Source: Lentisphaerota bacterium (GTDB taxonomy: Bacteria; Verrucomicrobiota; Lentisphaeria; Victivallales; UBA1829). From it: 64,000 nt of DNA. The notes under the pieces were generated by a model. That model did not search any database, was not told where the DNA came from, and saw nothing but the letters and a program-made list of their open reading frames with translations. Shown here in pieces: positions 56,354 to 64,000 of the stretch (its first letter is position 1; the number at the start of each line of letters is the position of its first letter). Location of the stretch: NCBI GenBank assembly GCA_015061915.1, contig SUVR01000001.1, positions 220,991-284,990 of the forward strand, written 5' to 3'. The position numbers and the translations under genes are program-made.

Positions 56354-59300
56354 ATGCCGGGAAAAATCAACACACAGGACGGCAACTACGCCGCCGCTCA
56401 CGTTGCTTACGCACTGAGCGAAACCGCCGCGATCTACCCGATCACGCCCTCTTCCAACATGGGCGAATGGGTTGACCAGTGGGCAAGCGAACACAGAAAA
56501 AACATTTGGGGCAAGGAAGTTTCCGTCGCCGAAATGCAGTCTGAAGCAGGTGCCGCAGGTGCCGTGCATGGCTGTCTCGCCGCCGGTTCTCTCACCACCA
56601 CCTACACCGCCTCCCAGGGCCTGCTCCTCATGATCCCGAACATGTACAAGATCGCCGGCGAACTCCTCCCGACCGTCTTCCATGTCACGGCTCGTGCCCT
56701 TGCTTGCCAGTCCCTCGCTATCTTCGGTGACCACTCCGACGTTATGGCTTGCCGTAACACCGGTTTCGCTATGCTCTGCGCAAACAGCGTTCAGGAAGAA
56801 ATGGACCTGGCTCTCGTTGCACACCTCTCCACCTACAAATCCAAAGTCCCCTTCCTGCAGTTCTTCGACGGTTTCCGGACTTCTCACGAACTCCACAAGT
56901 TTGAAGAAATCTCCTACGAAGACATTGCAAAGCTGGTGGAACCCCAGTACATTGAAGAATTCCGCGCCCGCGCTCTCCGTCCCGAAGCCCCCATTACCAA
57001 GGTCGGCGCTCAGAACGGTGACGTTTACTTCCAGGGCCGCGAAACGGTCAACAAGTTCTACAACGCCGCTCCCGCCATCGTCCAGGAATACATGGATAAA
57101 GTCGCTGCTGTCACCGGCAGAAACTACAAGCTCTTCGACTATGTCGGCGCTGAAGATGCAACCGATGTGATCGTCTCCATGGGTTCCAGCTGCGAAACCA
57201 TCGAAGAAGCCATCGAATACCTGAACAGCACCCGCGGCACCAAGTACGGCTTGGTCAAAGTCCGCCTGTACCGTCCCTTCTGCACGGAAGCGTTCCTCGC
57301 TGCTCTGCCGAAGACCGTCAAGAGAATCGCTGTCCTCGACCGTACCAAAGAACCGGGCGCCATCGGCGAACCGCTGTACCTGGACGTCAAGGTCGCTGTC
57401 AACGATCCCGCCATCACCATCATCGGCGGCCGTTACGGTCTCTCCTCCAAGGAATTCTCCCCCTCCATGGTCCTCGCGGTCTACAAGCACCTCGCTTCCG
57501 AAAATCCGTTCCACGGCTTCACCGTCGGTATCACGGACGACGTCACCAACACCTCCATCCCGGTCGATGAAGAAATCTTCACCGAACCTGCCGGCACCAC
57601 GAACTGCATGTTCTACGGCCTCGGCGGTGATGGTACCGTCGGTGCGAACAAGACCACCATCAAGATTATCGGTATGTACACCAACAAGGATGCTCAGGCA
57701 TACTTCGCATACGACAGCAAGAAGTCCTTCGGTCTGACCTGCTCTCACCTGCGTTTCTCTGACTCCCCCATCAAGTCCACCTACCTGATCACCAGCCCGG
57801 ACTTCGTTTCCTGCTCCACTGCTGCCTACATCGGCCGCTATGACCTGCTCAAGGGCATCAAGGAAGGCGGTACTTTCCTGCTGAACAGCCATTACAGCAA
57901 CGATGAAGTGTTTGAACACCTCACCCGCGATATGCAGGAAACCATCATCAACAAGAAAGTCAAATTCTACAACATCAACGCTGAAGCCATCGTCAAGAAT
58001 ATGCCCGGTCTCCGCGGCAAGGGTGCAAACACCGTCATGATGGTCGCTTACTTCAAGCTCTCCGGCATCGTTCCCTACGAACAGGCTGAAGAAGGCATGA
58101 AGAGCCTCAACGCCAAGACCTTCGGCAAGAAGGGTCAGGATGTTGTCGATATGAACAACCAGCTGGTCGATATGGCTGCCAACGCCTGCCAGGAAGTCAA
58201 AGTTCCGGCTTCCCTCGATGGCGTTTCCTGCTACGTCCCCGGCAAGCTCATCCCGGATGATGCCATTGACTTCGCCAAGAAGATCATCGAACCCAGTATG
58301 CGCAACGAAGGCGATTCCATCCCCGTTTCCGCCATGTCTGTGGACGGCACTCTCCCCACCGGCACTGCCTGCCTCGAAAAGCGTGGTATTGCTCCCCGCG
58401 TTCCGAAGTGGAACATGGCAAACTGTATCCAGTGCGGCATCTGCGCATCTGCATGTCCCCACGCTGCCATCCGTACGAAACTGATCTCCAAGGCTTCTCT
58501 CGAAGGTGCTCCGGCTTCCTTCCAGGTCAAGCCCGCCGTCCCGGCTTGCGATGATCTCCAGTTCAAACTGCAGGTCTATATCGAAGACTGCACCGGTTGC
58601 GGTGTCTGTCTGGATCAGTGCCCCATGGCGAAGAAGGAAGGCAAGGAAGCTCTTACCTGGTCCACCCTCGAAGCAGAACGCGCTGCCGGCGAAAATGCAA
58701 ACGAAAAATTCTTCGATGCAACTCCGGACAATGTTATGGGCAAGAACACCGTTGCCACCCTCAAGGGCGCTATGCTCCGCAAGCCCCTCTTTGAATTCTC
58801 CGGCGCTTGCGCAGGCTGCGGTGAAACTCCGTATGTCAAACTGATGGCTCAGCTCTTCGGCGAAAACGCGATCATCGCCAACGCCACCGGCTGCTCCTCC
58901 ATCTACGGCGGTACCTTCCCGACCATCCCCTACACCAAGACCAAAGAAGGTCGTGGTCCGGCATGGGCAAACTCCCTGTTTGAAGACAACGCCGAATTCG
59001 GTTATGGTATGAGAATGGCTGTCGACTCCAACCGTCAGCAGCTCAAGCAGGAAGTCGAAAAGGTTCTCGCTTGCGATGGTGCTTGCGAAGATCTCAAGGC
59101 TGCCCTCTCCAATGCTATGAACTACTGGGATAACTCCAAGTGCGAAGAAGCCATCGCTGCTCAGTCCGCTGCCAAGGCTGCTGTTGCAAAGGCTCTCGCC
59201 GGCTGCGAATGCCCGGATGGCAAGGCGATCCTCTCCAAGATCAACGAACTCTCCGACTACTTCTGCGATAAGTCCGTCTGGATCATCGGTGGTGACGGCT

Positions 59301-59902
59301 GGGCAAACGACATCGGCTACGCCGGTATCGACCACGTTGTCGCTATGGGCAAGAACGTGAACATCCTCGTTCTTGACACGGAAGTTTACTCCAACACCGG
59401 CGGTCAGTCCTCCAAGGCCACCCCGACCGGCGCTGTCGCCAAGTTCGCTGCAGGCGGTAAGAAGACCTACAAGAAGAACATGGGCTTCATGTGCATGAGC
59501 TATGGTTATGTCTACGTCGCCAGCATCGCTCTCGGTGCCGACCGCAACCAGACCCTCAAGGCATTCCGCGAAGCAGAAGCCTACAACGGCCCCTCCATCA
59601 TCTTCGCTTACGCTCCCTGTATCGCTCACGGTATCGACATGAGCAAGACTCAGACCGAGCAGAAGCGTGCTGTGGAAGCCGGTTACTGGCCGCTCTACCG
59701 CTTCAACCCGGCTGCTGAAGTTCCCTTCAGCTGGGATGCCAAGGCTCCCACCGGCAGCTATCAGGACTTCATCCGCAGCGAAGGCCGTTACAAAGCCCTC
59801 GTCAAGGCGAACCCCGCCGATGCCGAAGCCCTCTATGCTCAGGCGGAAAAAGACGCTGCCAAGCGCATGGCGTTCTATCAGGAAGTCGGCAAGCTGATGT
59901 AA
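56354..59902 (+). CDS. nifJ: Pyruvate:ferredoxin (flavodoxin) oxidoreductase, single-chain
   Basis: A 1182-residue one-chain PFOR that oxidises pyruvate to acetyl-CoA and CO2 and reduces ferredoxin. The N-terminal pyrimidine domain (YPITPSSNMGEWVDQWASE) and CoA/transketolase-like domains are followed by an EKR-type linker and two 4Fe-4S motifs (CIQCGICASACPHAAIR near residue 690 and CTGCGVCLDQCP near 745). The third cluster is CAGCGETPYVKLM. The TPP/Mg site is GGDGWANDIGYAG (about 979) with NTGGQSSKATPTG. AAGGAGGAATTCT precedes the ATG. Codon use is strongly biased, consistent with high expression. A strong promoter and a strong terminator bracket it as a single-gene unit. Confidence 0.97.
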   Translation: MPGKINTQDGNYAAAHVAYALSETAAIYPITPSSNMGEWVDQWASEHRKNIWGKEVSVAEMQSEAGAAGAVHGCLAAGSLTTTYTASQGLLLMIPNMYKIAGELLPTVFHVTARALACQSLAIFGDHSDVMACRNTGFAMLCANSVQEEMDLALVAHLSTYKSKVPFLQFFDGFRTSHELHKFEEISYEDIAKLVEPQYIEEFRARALRPEAPITKVGAQNGDVYFQGRETVNKFYNAAPAIVQEYMDKVAAVTGRNYKLFDYVGAEDATDVIVSMGSSCETIEEAIEYLNSTRGTKYGLVKVRLYRPFCTEAFLAALPKTVKRIAVLDRTKEPGAIGEPLYLDVKVAVNDPAITIIGGRYGLSSKEFSPSMVLAVYKHLASENPFHGFTVGITDDVTNTSIPVDEEIFTEPAGTTNCMFYGLGGDGTVGANKTTIKIIGMYTNKDAQAYFAYDSKKSFGLTCSHLRFSDSPIKSTYLITSPDFVSCSTAAYIGRYDLLKGIKEGGTFLLNSHYSNDEVFEHLTRDMQETIINKKVKFYNINAEAIVKNMPGLRGKGANTVMMVAYFKLSGIVPYEQAEEGMKSLNAKTFGKKGQDVVDMNNQLVDMAANACQEVKVPASLDGVSCYVPGKLIPDDAIDFAKKIIEPSMRNEGDSIPVSAMSVDGTLPTGTACLEKRGIAPRVPKWNMANCIQCGICASACPHAAIRTKLISKASLEGAPASFQVKPAVPACDDLQFKLQVYIEDCTGCGVCLDQCPMAKKEGKEALTWSTLEAERAAGENANEKFFDATPDNVMGKNTVATLKGAMLRKPLFEFSGACAGCGETPYVKLMAQLFGENAIIANATGCSSIYGGTFPTIPYTKTKEGRGPAWANSLFEDNAEFGYGMRMAVDSNRQQLKQEVEKVLACDGACEDLKAALSNAMNYWDNSKCEEAIAAQSAAKAAVAKALAGCECPDGKAILSKINELSDYFCDKSVWIIGGDGWANDIGYAGIDHVVAMGKNVNILVLDTEVYSNTGGQSSKATPTGAVAKFAAGGKKTYKKNMGFMCMSYGYVYVASIALGADRNQTLKAFREAEAYNGPSIIFAYAPCIAHGIDMSKTQTEQKRAVEAGYWPLYRFNPAAEVPFSWDAKAPTGSYQDFIRSEGRYKALVKANPADAEALYAQAEKDAAKRMAFYQEVGKLM

Positions 59903-59931
59903 GCCGATCCCTGTTCAAAGAACAGAACCCG

Positions 59932-59968
59932 AAACGGGACCGATCTTATGGTCGGTCCCGTTTTTTTT
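59932..59968 (+). terminator. Rho-independent terminator after the PFOR gene
   Basis: ACGGGACCGA pairs with TCGGTCCCGT around TCTTATGG, followed by eight T. Confidence 0.9.
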
Positions 59969-59979
59969 GTACTCTTCCC

Positions 59980-60007
59980 TTGAAAAAGTCGTGTGCTGTG
60001 CTATATT
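59980..60007 (+). promoter_or_regulatory. Promoter for the glycerol-1-phosphate dehydrogenase gene
   Basis: TTGAAA (59980-59985), 16-nt spacer, TATATT (60002-60007) preceded by TGTGC, about 40 nt before the ATG. Confidence 0.7.
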
Positions 60008-60051
60008 TTACCTGGAAGTTTGCAAACATTTTTTGAGAAGGAGTGATTCTT

Positions 60052-61338
60052 ATGAGTATGCCTGAAATCCCCATCCCCGAAGGCTTGGATACCAAACGGT
60101 TTCTGCTGTCCGATAATGCCCTCACATACCTGCCGGAATTCCTGAAGGAAGTCTTCCCCGGAAAGTCCGTCTGGCTGGTCGCGGACGACAACACCTGGAA
60201 AGCCGCCGGCGCCCGCGCGAAGGAATATCTGACTGCCGCCGGAATGACGCTGGAAAAAGAATATATCTTCCCCGGTACGCCCAAACTCCATCCGGATCAC
60301 GATCACTCGGTCATGCTCGCCGGGATCATGCCGGAAAACTGCGTGCCGGTCTCCATCGGATCCGGTGTGGTCAATGACCTGGTCAAGTGTGCATCCGGCA
60401 TCAAAGAAGTGCCGTACTGTTGCGTGCCGACCGCCTGTTCTGTGGATGGTTACACGGCTTCCGGTGCCGCCCTCTCCAAAAACGGTACGAAACAGACCGT
60501 CAAATGTCCGCCTCCGTGGGCGGTCTGCGCAGACAGCAGCATCCTGATGACGGCGCCCCCCGAGATGCTCGCTTCCGGTTATGCCGACCTGCTTACCAAG
60601 ATCCCCGCCGGTGCCGACTGGATCATTGCCGATGAACTGGATGAAGACCCCATCCGCGAGGATGTCTGGACGCTGATTCAGGGGAATATCCGCAAGTGGG
60701 TGTCCGATGATAAAGATCTGCTGAACATCTTTGAAGGTCTTGCCGCCACCGGTTATGCCATGCAGATGTTCAAGGACAGCCGTCCCGCATCCGGCGCCGA
60801 ACACCTTTTCAGCCACATCTGGGAAATGGAAGGGCTGATGTATAACGGCGAAGACGTCTCCCACGGATTCAAAGTCGGCGTGGGCTTGCTCGCCTCCACT
60901 CTGCTGCATGAATACATTTTGGAAAACGATATTGATGAGCTCGAACTGCCGGAAGGTCTGACCCGCGCCGAACGGGAAGCCGAAATCGATGAACTGCTCA
61001 AGAAGGGCTGCTACGGTGCCGCACCCCGGGAAACCGCCCTCAAAAAGTTCAAGGAAGGCAGAGATCTGACCGTCCGCCGGAACGAGATCCGTGCCTGCTG
61101 GAAACGCCTGCAGGACCGCCTGAAAAAACAGTGCATCTCCTACAACGGACTGCGGGAAATGCTGAAGAATGCCGGCTGCCCCGTCACCGCCGCCGGGATC
61201 GGACTGGATCGGGAACAGTTCCTCCATGGCATCCGGACCGCACAGCTGATCCGGATCCGCTACACCGTATTGGATTTCCTGTACGAAGCCGGCCTTCTGG
61301 AAGACGCTATGAAGAAACTGGACGTTATGGTCAAGTAA
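60052..61338 (+). CDS. sn-glycerol-1-phosphate dehydrogenase (AraM/EgsA type)
   Basis: A 428-residue member of the G1P dehydrogenase family, iron-alcohol-dehydrogenase-like fold. The NAD site is SIGSGVVNDLVK; metal and substrate residues lie in PTACSVDGYTASGAALSKNG, SGYADLLTK, SGAEHLFSHIWEM and SHGFKVGVG. It reduces DHAP to sn-glycerol-1-phosphate, the archaeal lipid backbone stereoisomer. In bacteria AraM makes G1P for heptaprenylglyceryl or related lipids. ATG 60052 has AAGGAG 8 nt upstream; a GTG at 60043 sits on that site. It is a single-gene unit ending at element F. No GGGP synthase-like partner is in the window. Confidence 0.9.
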   Translation: MSMPEIPIPEGLDTKRFLLSDNALTYLPEFLKEVFPGKSVWLVADDNTWKAAGARAKEYLTAAGMTLEKEYIFPGTPKLHPDHDHSVMLAGIMPENCVPVSIGSGVVNDLVKCASGIKEVPYCCVPTACSVDGYTASGAALSKNGTKQTVKCPPPWAVCADSSILMTAPPEMLASGYADLLTKIPAGADWIIADELDEDPIREDVWTLIQGNIRKWVSDDKDLLNIFEGLAATGYAMQMFKDSRPASGAEHLFSHIWEMEGLMYNGEDVSHGFKVGVGLLASTLLHEYILENDIDELELPEGLTRAEREAEIDELLKKGCYGAAPRETALKKFKEGRDLTVRRNEIRACWKRLQDRLKKQCISYNGLREMLKNAGCPVTAAGIGLDREQFLHGIRTAQLIRIRYTVLDFLYEAGLLEDAMKKLDVMVK

Positions 61339-61359
61339 CAAACAATCCGGCGCAGAACA

Positions 61360-61511
61360 GCGCACGGCACAGCCCCGCCCCCGGTACCGCTTTGCGGTCC
61401 CGGGGGCTTCTGCTTTTTCCGGGGCAGGGAGGCAAGGTTCTGCTGCCGTCGGTTTCCGCCCCGGAAAAAGCAGGGCGCGGTGCGTTGCACCGCGCGGGCT
61501 GTGCCGTGCGC
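61360..61511. repeat. Multi-arm intergenic inverted-repeat element, copy F
   Basis: A perfect 16-bp outer stem pairs 61360-61375 with 61496-61511. The arms are GCCCCCGG..ACCGC / GCGGT..CCGGGGGC, a long CTGCTTTTTCCGGGGC / GCCCCGGAAAAAGCAG hairpin with a large internal loop region, and GCGCGGTGC-GTT-GCACCGCGC. It lies between convergent G1P dehydrogenase and rpsU genes and is separate from the rpsU terminator. Confidence 0.78.
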
Positions 61512-61539
61512 GTCATCCCTGCCTTTCTGTTCTGTGCAC

Positions 61540-61576
61540 AAAAAAACACCACCGGATCTCTCCGATGGTGTTTTTG
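61540..61576 (-). terminator. Rho-independent terminator after rpsU
   Basis: On the minus strand ACACCATCGGA (61571-61561) pairs with TCCGGTGGTGT (61556-61546) around GAGA, followed by a run of seven T. Confidence 0.88.
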
Positions 61577-61596
61577 ATTCGCATTGCGAAGGAGGC

Positions 61597-61764
61597 TCAG
61601 CCTCTGCGGCGCTGGACGCGACGCTTCTTTTCGCTCGGCTTTTCAAAGTGTCTCCGGTTGCGGAGTTCTTTGAGGGTACCTTCCTTGTCCAGTTTCTTTT
61701 TCAGACGGCGGAGGGCGCGTTCGATGGGTTCACCTTTTTTCAGACGCACTTCTGTTGCTTCCAT
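61597..61764 (-). CDS. rpsU: Small ribosomal subunit protein bS21
   Basis: A 55-residue protein found by reading the minus strand, starting [20 protein letters not shown] and ending in basic [27 protein letters not shown] and the following [19 protein letters not shown] are the bS21 signature. bS21 is a small 30S subunit protein involved in initiation. A strong AAGGGGGG lies about 10 nt before the ATG. It is 59 nt downstream of the sigma factor gene on the same strand, recalling the rpsU-dnaG-rpoD linkage of proteobacteria but in another order and without dnaG. Confidence 0.95.
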   Translation of the reverse strand: MEATEVRLKKGEPIERALRRLKKKLDKEGTLKELRNRRHFEKPSEKKRRVQRRRG

Positions 61765-61823
61765 TGTGTTTCACCCCCCTTCGATGCAGTTGCAAAATTC
61801 ATATTCATTCTTCTTTTGTCTTC

Positions 61824-63818
61824 TTATTCGTTTGTGAAGCTGGCTTCATCGGCGAGCAGGGCGCGCAGTTTGGTCAGAGCCTGATTCTGGATCTGGCGCA
61901 CGCGTTCGCGGGTTCTGCCGATTTCCTGACTGACTTCTTCCAGTGTTTTCGGGCGTTTGCCGTCCAGACCAAAACGCATCTGCAGGATCATCCGTTCCCG
62001 GATATCCAGTTCGCCCAGCAGGGAGATCAGACGTTTTACGGATTCCACGTCGCCCAGAATACGGTCCGGCGTCATTGCGCCGCGGTCGGGAATGATGTCC
62101 TGAAACTCGCCGTCCTCACCCTGCTGAATGGGGTCGTGCAGAGAGAATGTACGCAGATCGGCGAGGCGCAGACCGGCAACGGTCCGTTCGCTGTATGCCA
62201 GATGTTCTGCAATTTCGGCGTCCGTCGGTTCACGACCCAGTTTTTCCGCCAGTTTCATGCGCACGGACTTGATCTTGTTGATCTTGCCGGCGGACTGCAC
62301 GGGAATACGGATCGTGCGGCTCTGGTTGGCAAGTGCGCGGCGCATGGACTGCTTGATCCACCAGGCAGCGTAGGAGCTGAACTTGGCACCTTTGGCGGGG
62401 TCGAATTTTTCTACTGCACGCATCAGACCGATGTTACCTTCGGAAATCAGGTCCAGCAGCGGAAGCCCCAACCCCTTGAAGTCGTGGGCGATCTTCACCA
62501 CCAGACGCAGGTTTGCCTTGATCAGAGTGGACCGGGCTTCATCGTGAGCGGAGTTGTCTTCGCCGTGGATCTTTTCCGCCAGGTCGACTTCCTGTTCTTT
62601 GGTTACCAGGGAGATCTGACCGATGTCGTGCATATACACTTTCATCGTATCATTTTTCGCCACAGAGCCGTGTTTTGCAGCAACTTTGGCGTTTTTCTTA
62701 TCCAGCTGCGGGTCTTTATCCGGCGTTTCCACCAGTGCAGCAAGGTCAATATCGTTCACATCTTCGATCTCGCCGATCTCTTCTGTTTCTGCATTGACCG
62801 ATGCCAGCTGCTTCTTTGCCAGTTCCATGGCAAGTGCTTTTTTATCAATCAGTTTTGCCTGTTCTTCGGAAGATATGGTGTCTTCAAGATCGACCGATTC
62901 CGTTTCCTGTGCAGGGGGCTCGGCTTTCTTGACCTCGACCTTCTTTTCCGGAGCAGGGGCAACTTTCTTTGCCGGTTCTTCGATTTTGACTTCCGCCTTC
63001 TTTGCCGGAGCGGGAGCCGCCTTTTTCACCGGTTCCGCTTTCTTGACTTCCGCCTTCTTTGCCGGAGCGGGAGCCGCCTTTTTCACCGGTTCCGCTTTCT
63101 TGACTTCTGCCTTCTTTGCCGGAGCGGGAGCCGCTTTCTTCGCCGGTTCCGCTTTCTTGACTTCCGCTTTCTTTGCAGGAGCGGGGGCCGCCTTTTTGAC
63201 GGGTTCAGCTTTCTTGACTTCTGCCTTCTTTGCAGGAGCGGGGGCCGCCTTTTTGACGGGTTCAGCTTTTTTGACTTCAGCCTTCTTTGCGGGAGCGGGA
63301 GCCGCCTTTTTCACAGGCTCGGCTTTCTTGACTTCTGCCTTCTTTGCCGGAGCGGGAGCCGCCTTTTTGACGGGTTCAGCTTTCTTGACTTCCGCCTTCT
63401 TCGCCGGAGCGGGAGCCGCCTTTTTCGCCGGTTCCGCTTTCTTGACTTCTGCCTTCTTTGCGGGAGCGGGAGCCGCTTTCTTCGCTGGTTCCGCTTTCTT
63501 GACTTCCGCTTTCTTTGCGGGAGCGGGAGCCGCTTTCTTCGCCGGTTCAGCTTTCTTGACTTCCGCTTTCTTCGCGGGAGCTTTTTTGACAGGTTCTGCA
63601 ACTTTTGCAGACGCCGCTTTCTTCACGGGTTCTGCTTTTTTTGCGGGAGCGGGTGTGATTTTCTTCACGGGAGCCGCCTTTTTTGCGGGGGCAGGGGCAG
63701 CCTTTTTGGAGGCTTCCGCTTTCTTTGCCGGTTCCGCTTTTTTCGCCGTTGCAGCCTTTTTGGACTGTTTTTCAACAGCGGCAACAGATGCTTTCATCGT
63801 TTTTGATGCAGATTTCAT
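61824..63818 (-). CDS. RpoD-like sigma-70 factor with Lys/Ala/Pro-repeat N-terminus
   Basis: A 664-residue sigma factor. Residues 1-296 are low complexity, made of Lys, Ala, Pro and Glu/Val, including ten near-identical 19-residue repeats plus one degenerate copy (88-296). An acidic linker follows (about 300-380). The sigma core begins near 391: region 1.2 ([20 protein letters not shown]), region 2 ([38 protein letters not shown]), region 3 ([19 protein letters not shown]) and region 4 with the -35-binding helix ([19 protein letters not shown]). It is probably the primary or a major sigma factor directing RNA polymerase to the TTGAAA/TATATT promoters seen here. AAGGAG lies about 12 nt before the ATG. 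rpsU follows. Confidence 0.92.
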   Translation of the reverse strand: MKSASKTMKASVAAVEKQSKKAATAKKAEPAKKAEASKKAAPAPAKKAAPVKKITPAPAKKAEPVKKAASAKVAEPVKKAPAKKAEVKKAEPAKKAAPAPAKKAEVKKAEPAKKAAPAPAKKAEVKKAEPAKKAAPAPAKKAEVKKAEPVKKAAPAPAKKAEVKKAEPVKKAAPAPAKKAEVKKAEPVKKAAPAPAKKAEVKKAEPVKKAAPAPAKKAEVKKAEPAKKAAPAPAKKAEVKKAEPVKKAAPAPAKKAEVKKAEPVKKAAPAPAKKAEVKIEEPAKKVAPAPEKKVEVKKAEPPAQETESVDLEDTISSEEQAKLIDKKALAMELAKKQLASVNAETEEIGEIEDVNDIDLAALVETPDKDPQLDKKNAKVAAKHGSVAKNDTMKVYMHDIGQISLVTKEQEVDLAEKIHGEDNSAHDEARSTLIKANLRLVVKIAHDFKGLGLPLLDLISEGNIGLMRAVEKFDPAKGAKFSSYAAWWIKQSMRRALANQSRTIRIPVQSAGKINKIKSVRMKLAEKLGREPTDAEIAEHLAYSERTVAGLRLADLRTFSLHDPIQQGEDGEFQDIIPDRGAMTPDRILGDVESVKRLISLLGELDIRERMILQMRFGLDGKRPKTLEEVSQEIGRTRERVRQIQNQALTKLRALLADEASFTNE
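62931..63557 (-). repeat. Eleven 57-bp tandem repeats inside the sigma factor gene
   Basis: The region is 627 bp, exactly 11 x 57. Ten copies encode [19 protein letters not shown] with x = Ala or Val, and the last (gene 3') copy is diverged. Copies differ mostly at synonymous positions. Unit length is a multiple of three, so gain or loss of units keeps the frame. Confidence 0.95.
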
Positions 63819-63942
63819 CCGTTTCTTTTACTCCTTGCTCTTTACCTTGTCGAAAATTGTTGTATATTACTGATAGAGACTTTCACCGGTTTGGTGTCAA
63901 GCAAACTGGAAAGAGTCTTCTGTCGAAGATGTATATCCTATT

Positions 63943-63970
63943 ATTATAGCACAAAAACGGAAAAAGTCAA
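63943..63970 (-). promoter_or_regulatory. Promoter for the sigma factor-rpsU operon
   Basis: Minus strand TTGACT (63965-63970), 16-nt spacer, TATAAT (63943-63948) preceded by TGTGC. The leader to the ATG at 63818 is about 118 nt; nothing else was recognised in it. Confidence 0.75.
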
Positions 63971-64000
63971 TAGGGCAATATGGGAAAGACAGGAAAAAAA

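Noticed and set aside
56330-59629. A 1099-codon open frame antisense to the PFOR gene
   Set aside because: It lies wholly opposite a clear PFOR gene. The strong codon bias of that gene leaves few stop codons on the other strand; the antisense product has no recognisable family and no plausible start signal.
62623-63873. Repetitive plus-strand frames opposite the sigma factor (Ala/Phe/Gly- and Arg/Phe/Cys-rich products)
   Set aside because: They are translations of the complementary strand of the 57-bp repeats, with no start signals or family resemblance.
1-64000. tRNA, rRNA, tmRNA or SRP RNA genes
   Set aside because: No stretch with cloverleaf tRNA identity elements, CCA-adjacent acceptor stems or conserved rRNA sequence was recognised. 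The multi-arm elements lack tRNA T-loop and D-loop signatures.

Overview
The window is about 56% GC, densely coded, and looks like a chromosome segment from an anaerobic, Gram-negative, carbohydrate-degrading bacterium. Lipid A genes (lpxB, lpxD) and lipoprotein signals indicate an outer membrane. A pyruvate:ferredoxin oxidoreductase indicates anaerobic metabolism. GH95, GH36 and GH123/DUF4091-type enzymes, several Gfo/Idh/MocA oxidoreductases, a GntR/LacI-type hybrid regulator and an archaeal-type glycerol-1-phosphate dehydrogenase together suggest Lentisphaerota (Victivallis-like, gut). That placement is inference from gene content; no rRNA is present.

Layout. 1-6.2 kb, minus strand: 5' part of a peptide ABC transporter ATPase, then gnd, a lipoprotein, a cysteine desulfurase-like gene and a NifU domain protein, and an RluA-type pseudouridine synthase divergent from ffh. 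6.2-9.5 kb: ffh, lpxB, then a small AT-rich four-helix-bundle (23S rRNA intervening-sequence protein) gene between inverted arrays of a 7-bp repeat. 9.5-23 kb: FAD oxidoreductase, rRNA methyltransferase, secreted esterase, sugar isomerase/oxidoreductase pair, lpxD with a chagasin-like inhibitor, and an acyltransferase/acyl-ACP synthetase fusion. 23-33.5 kb: GH95, MFS and CaCA transporters, hisF, cysS, and an adenosylhomocysteinase-like gene paired with an SAH/MTA deaminase. 33.5-46 kb: purM, a PerM/AI-2E permease, cinA-uvrC-GH36, a coiled-coil membrane protein with a palindromic operator, and an acyl-CoA ligase/HAD pair. 46-56 kb: YgiQ radical SAM protein, a two-gene secreted glycan-related operon, and a regulator-methyltransferase-queE-queC operon. 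56-64 kb: PFOR, G1P dehydrogenase, rpsU and a primary-type sigma factor with a long Lys/Ala/Pro repeat N-terminus.

Three signals are not explained by ordinary genes. (1) The four-helix-bundle cassette at 8911-9485: both flanking convergent genes end in TAA that is itself the start of the heptamer array, and a degenerate one-unit remnant sits at the stop codon of another gene (22187-22216). (2) Six intergenic elements of about 120-150 nt, each with a long outer stem enclosing three hairpin arms; architecture is conserved while sequence is only partly conserved. (3) A sigma factor whose N-terminal half is eleven 57-bp tandem repeats. Most promoters in the window share a -35 like TTGAAA/TTGACA and a -10 like TATATT, usually preceded by TG or TGC.
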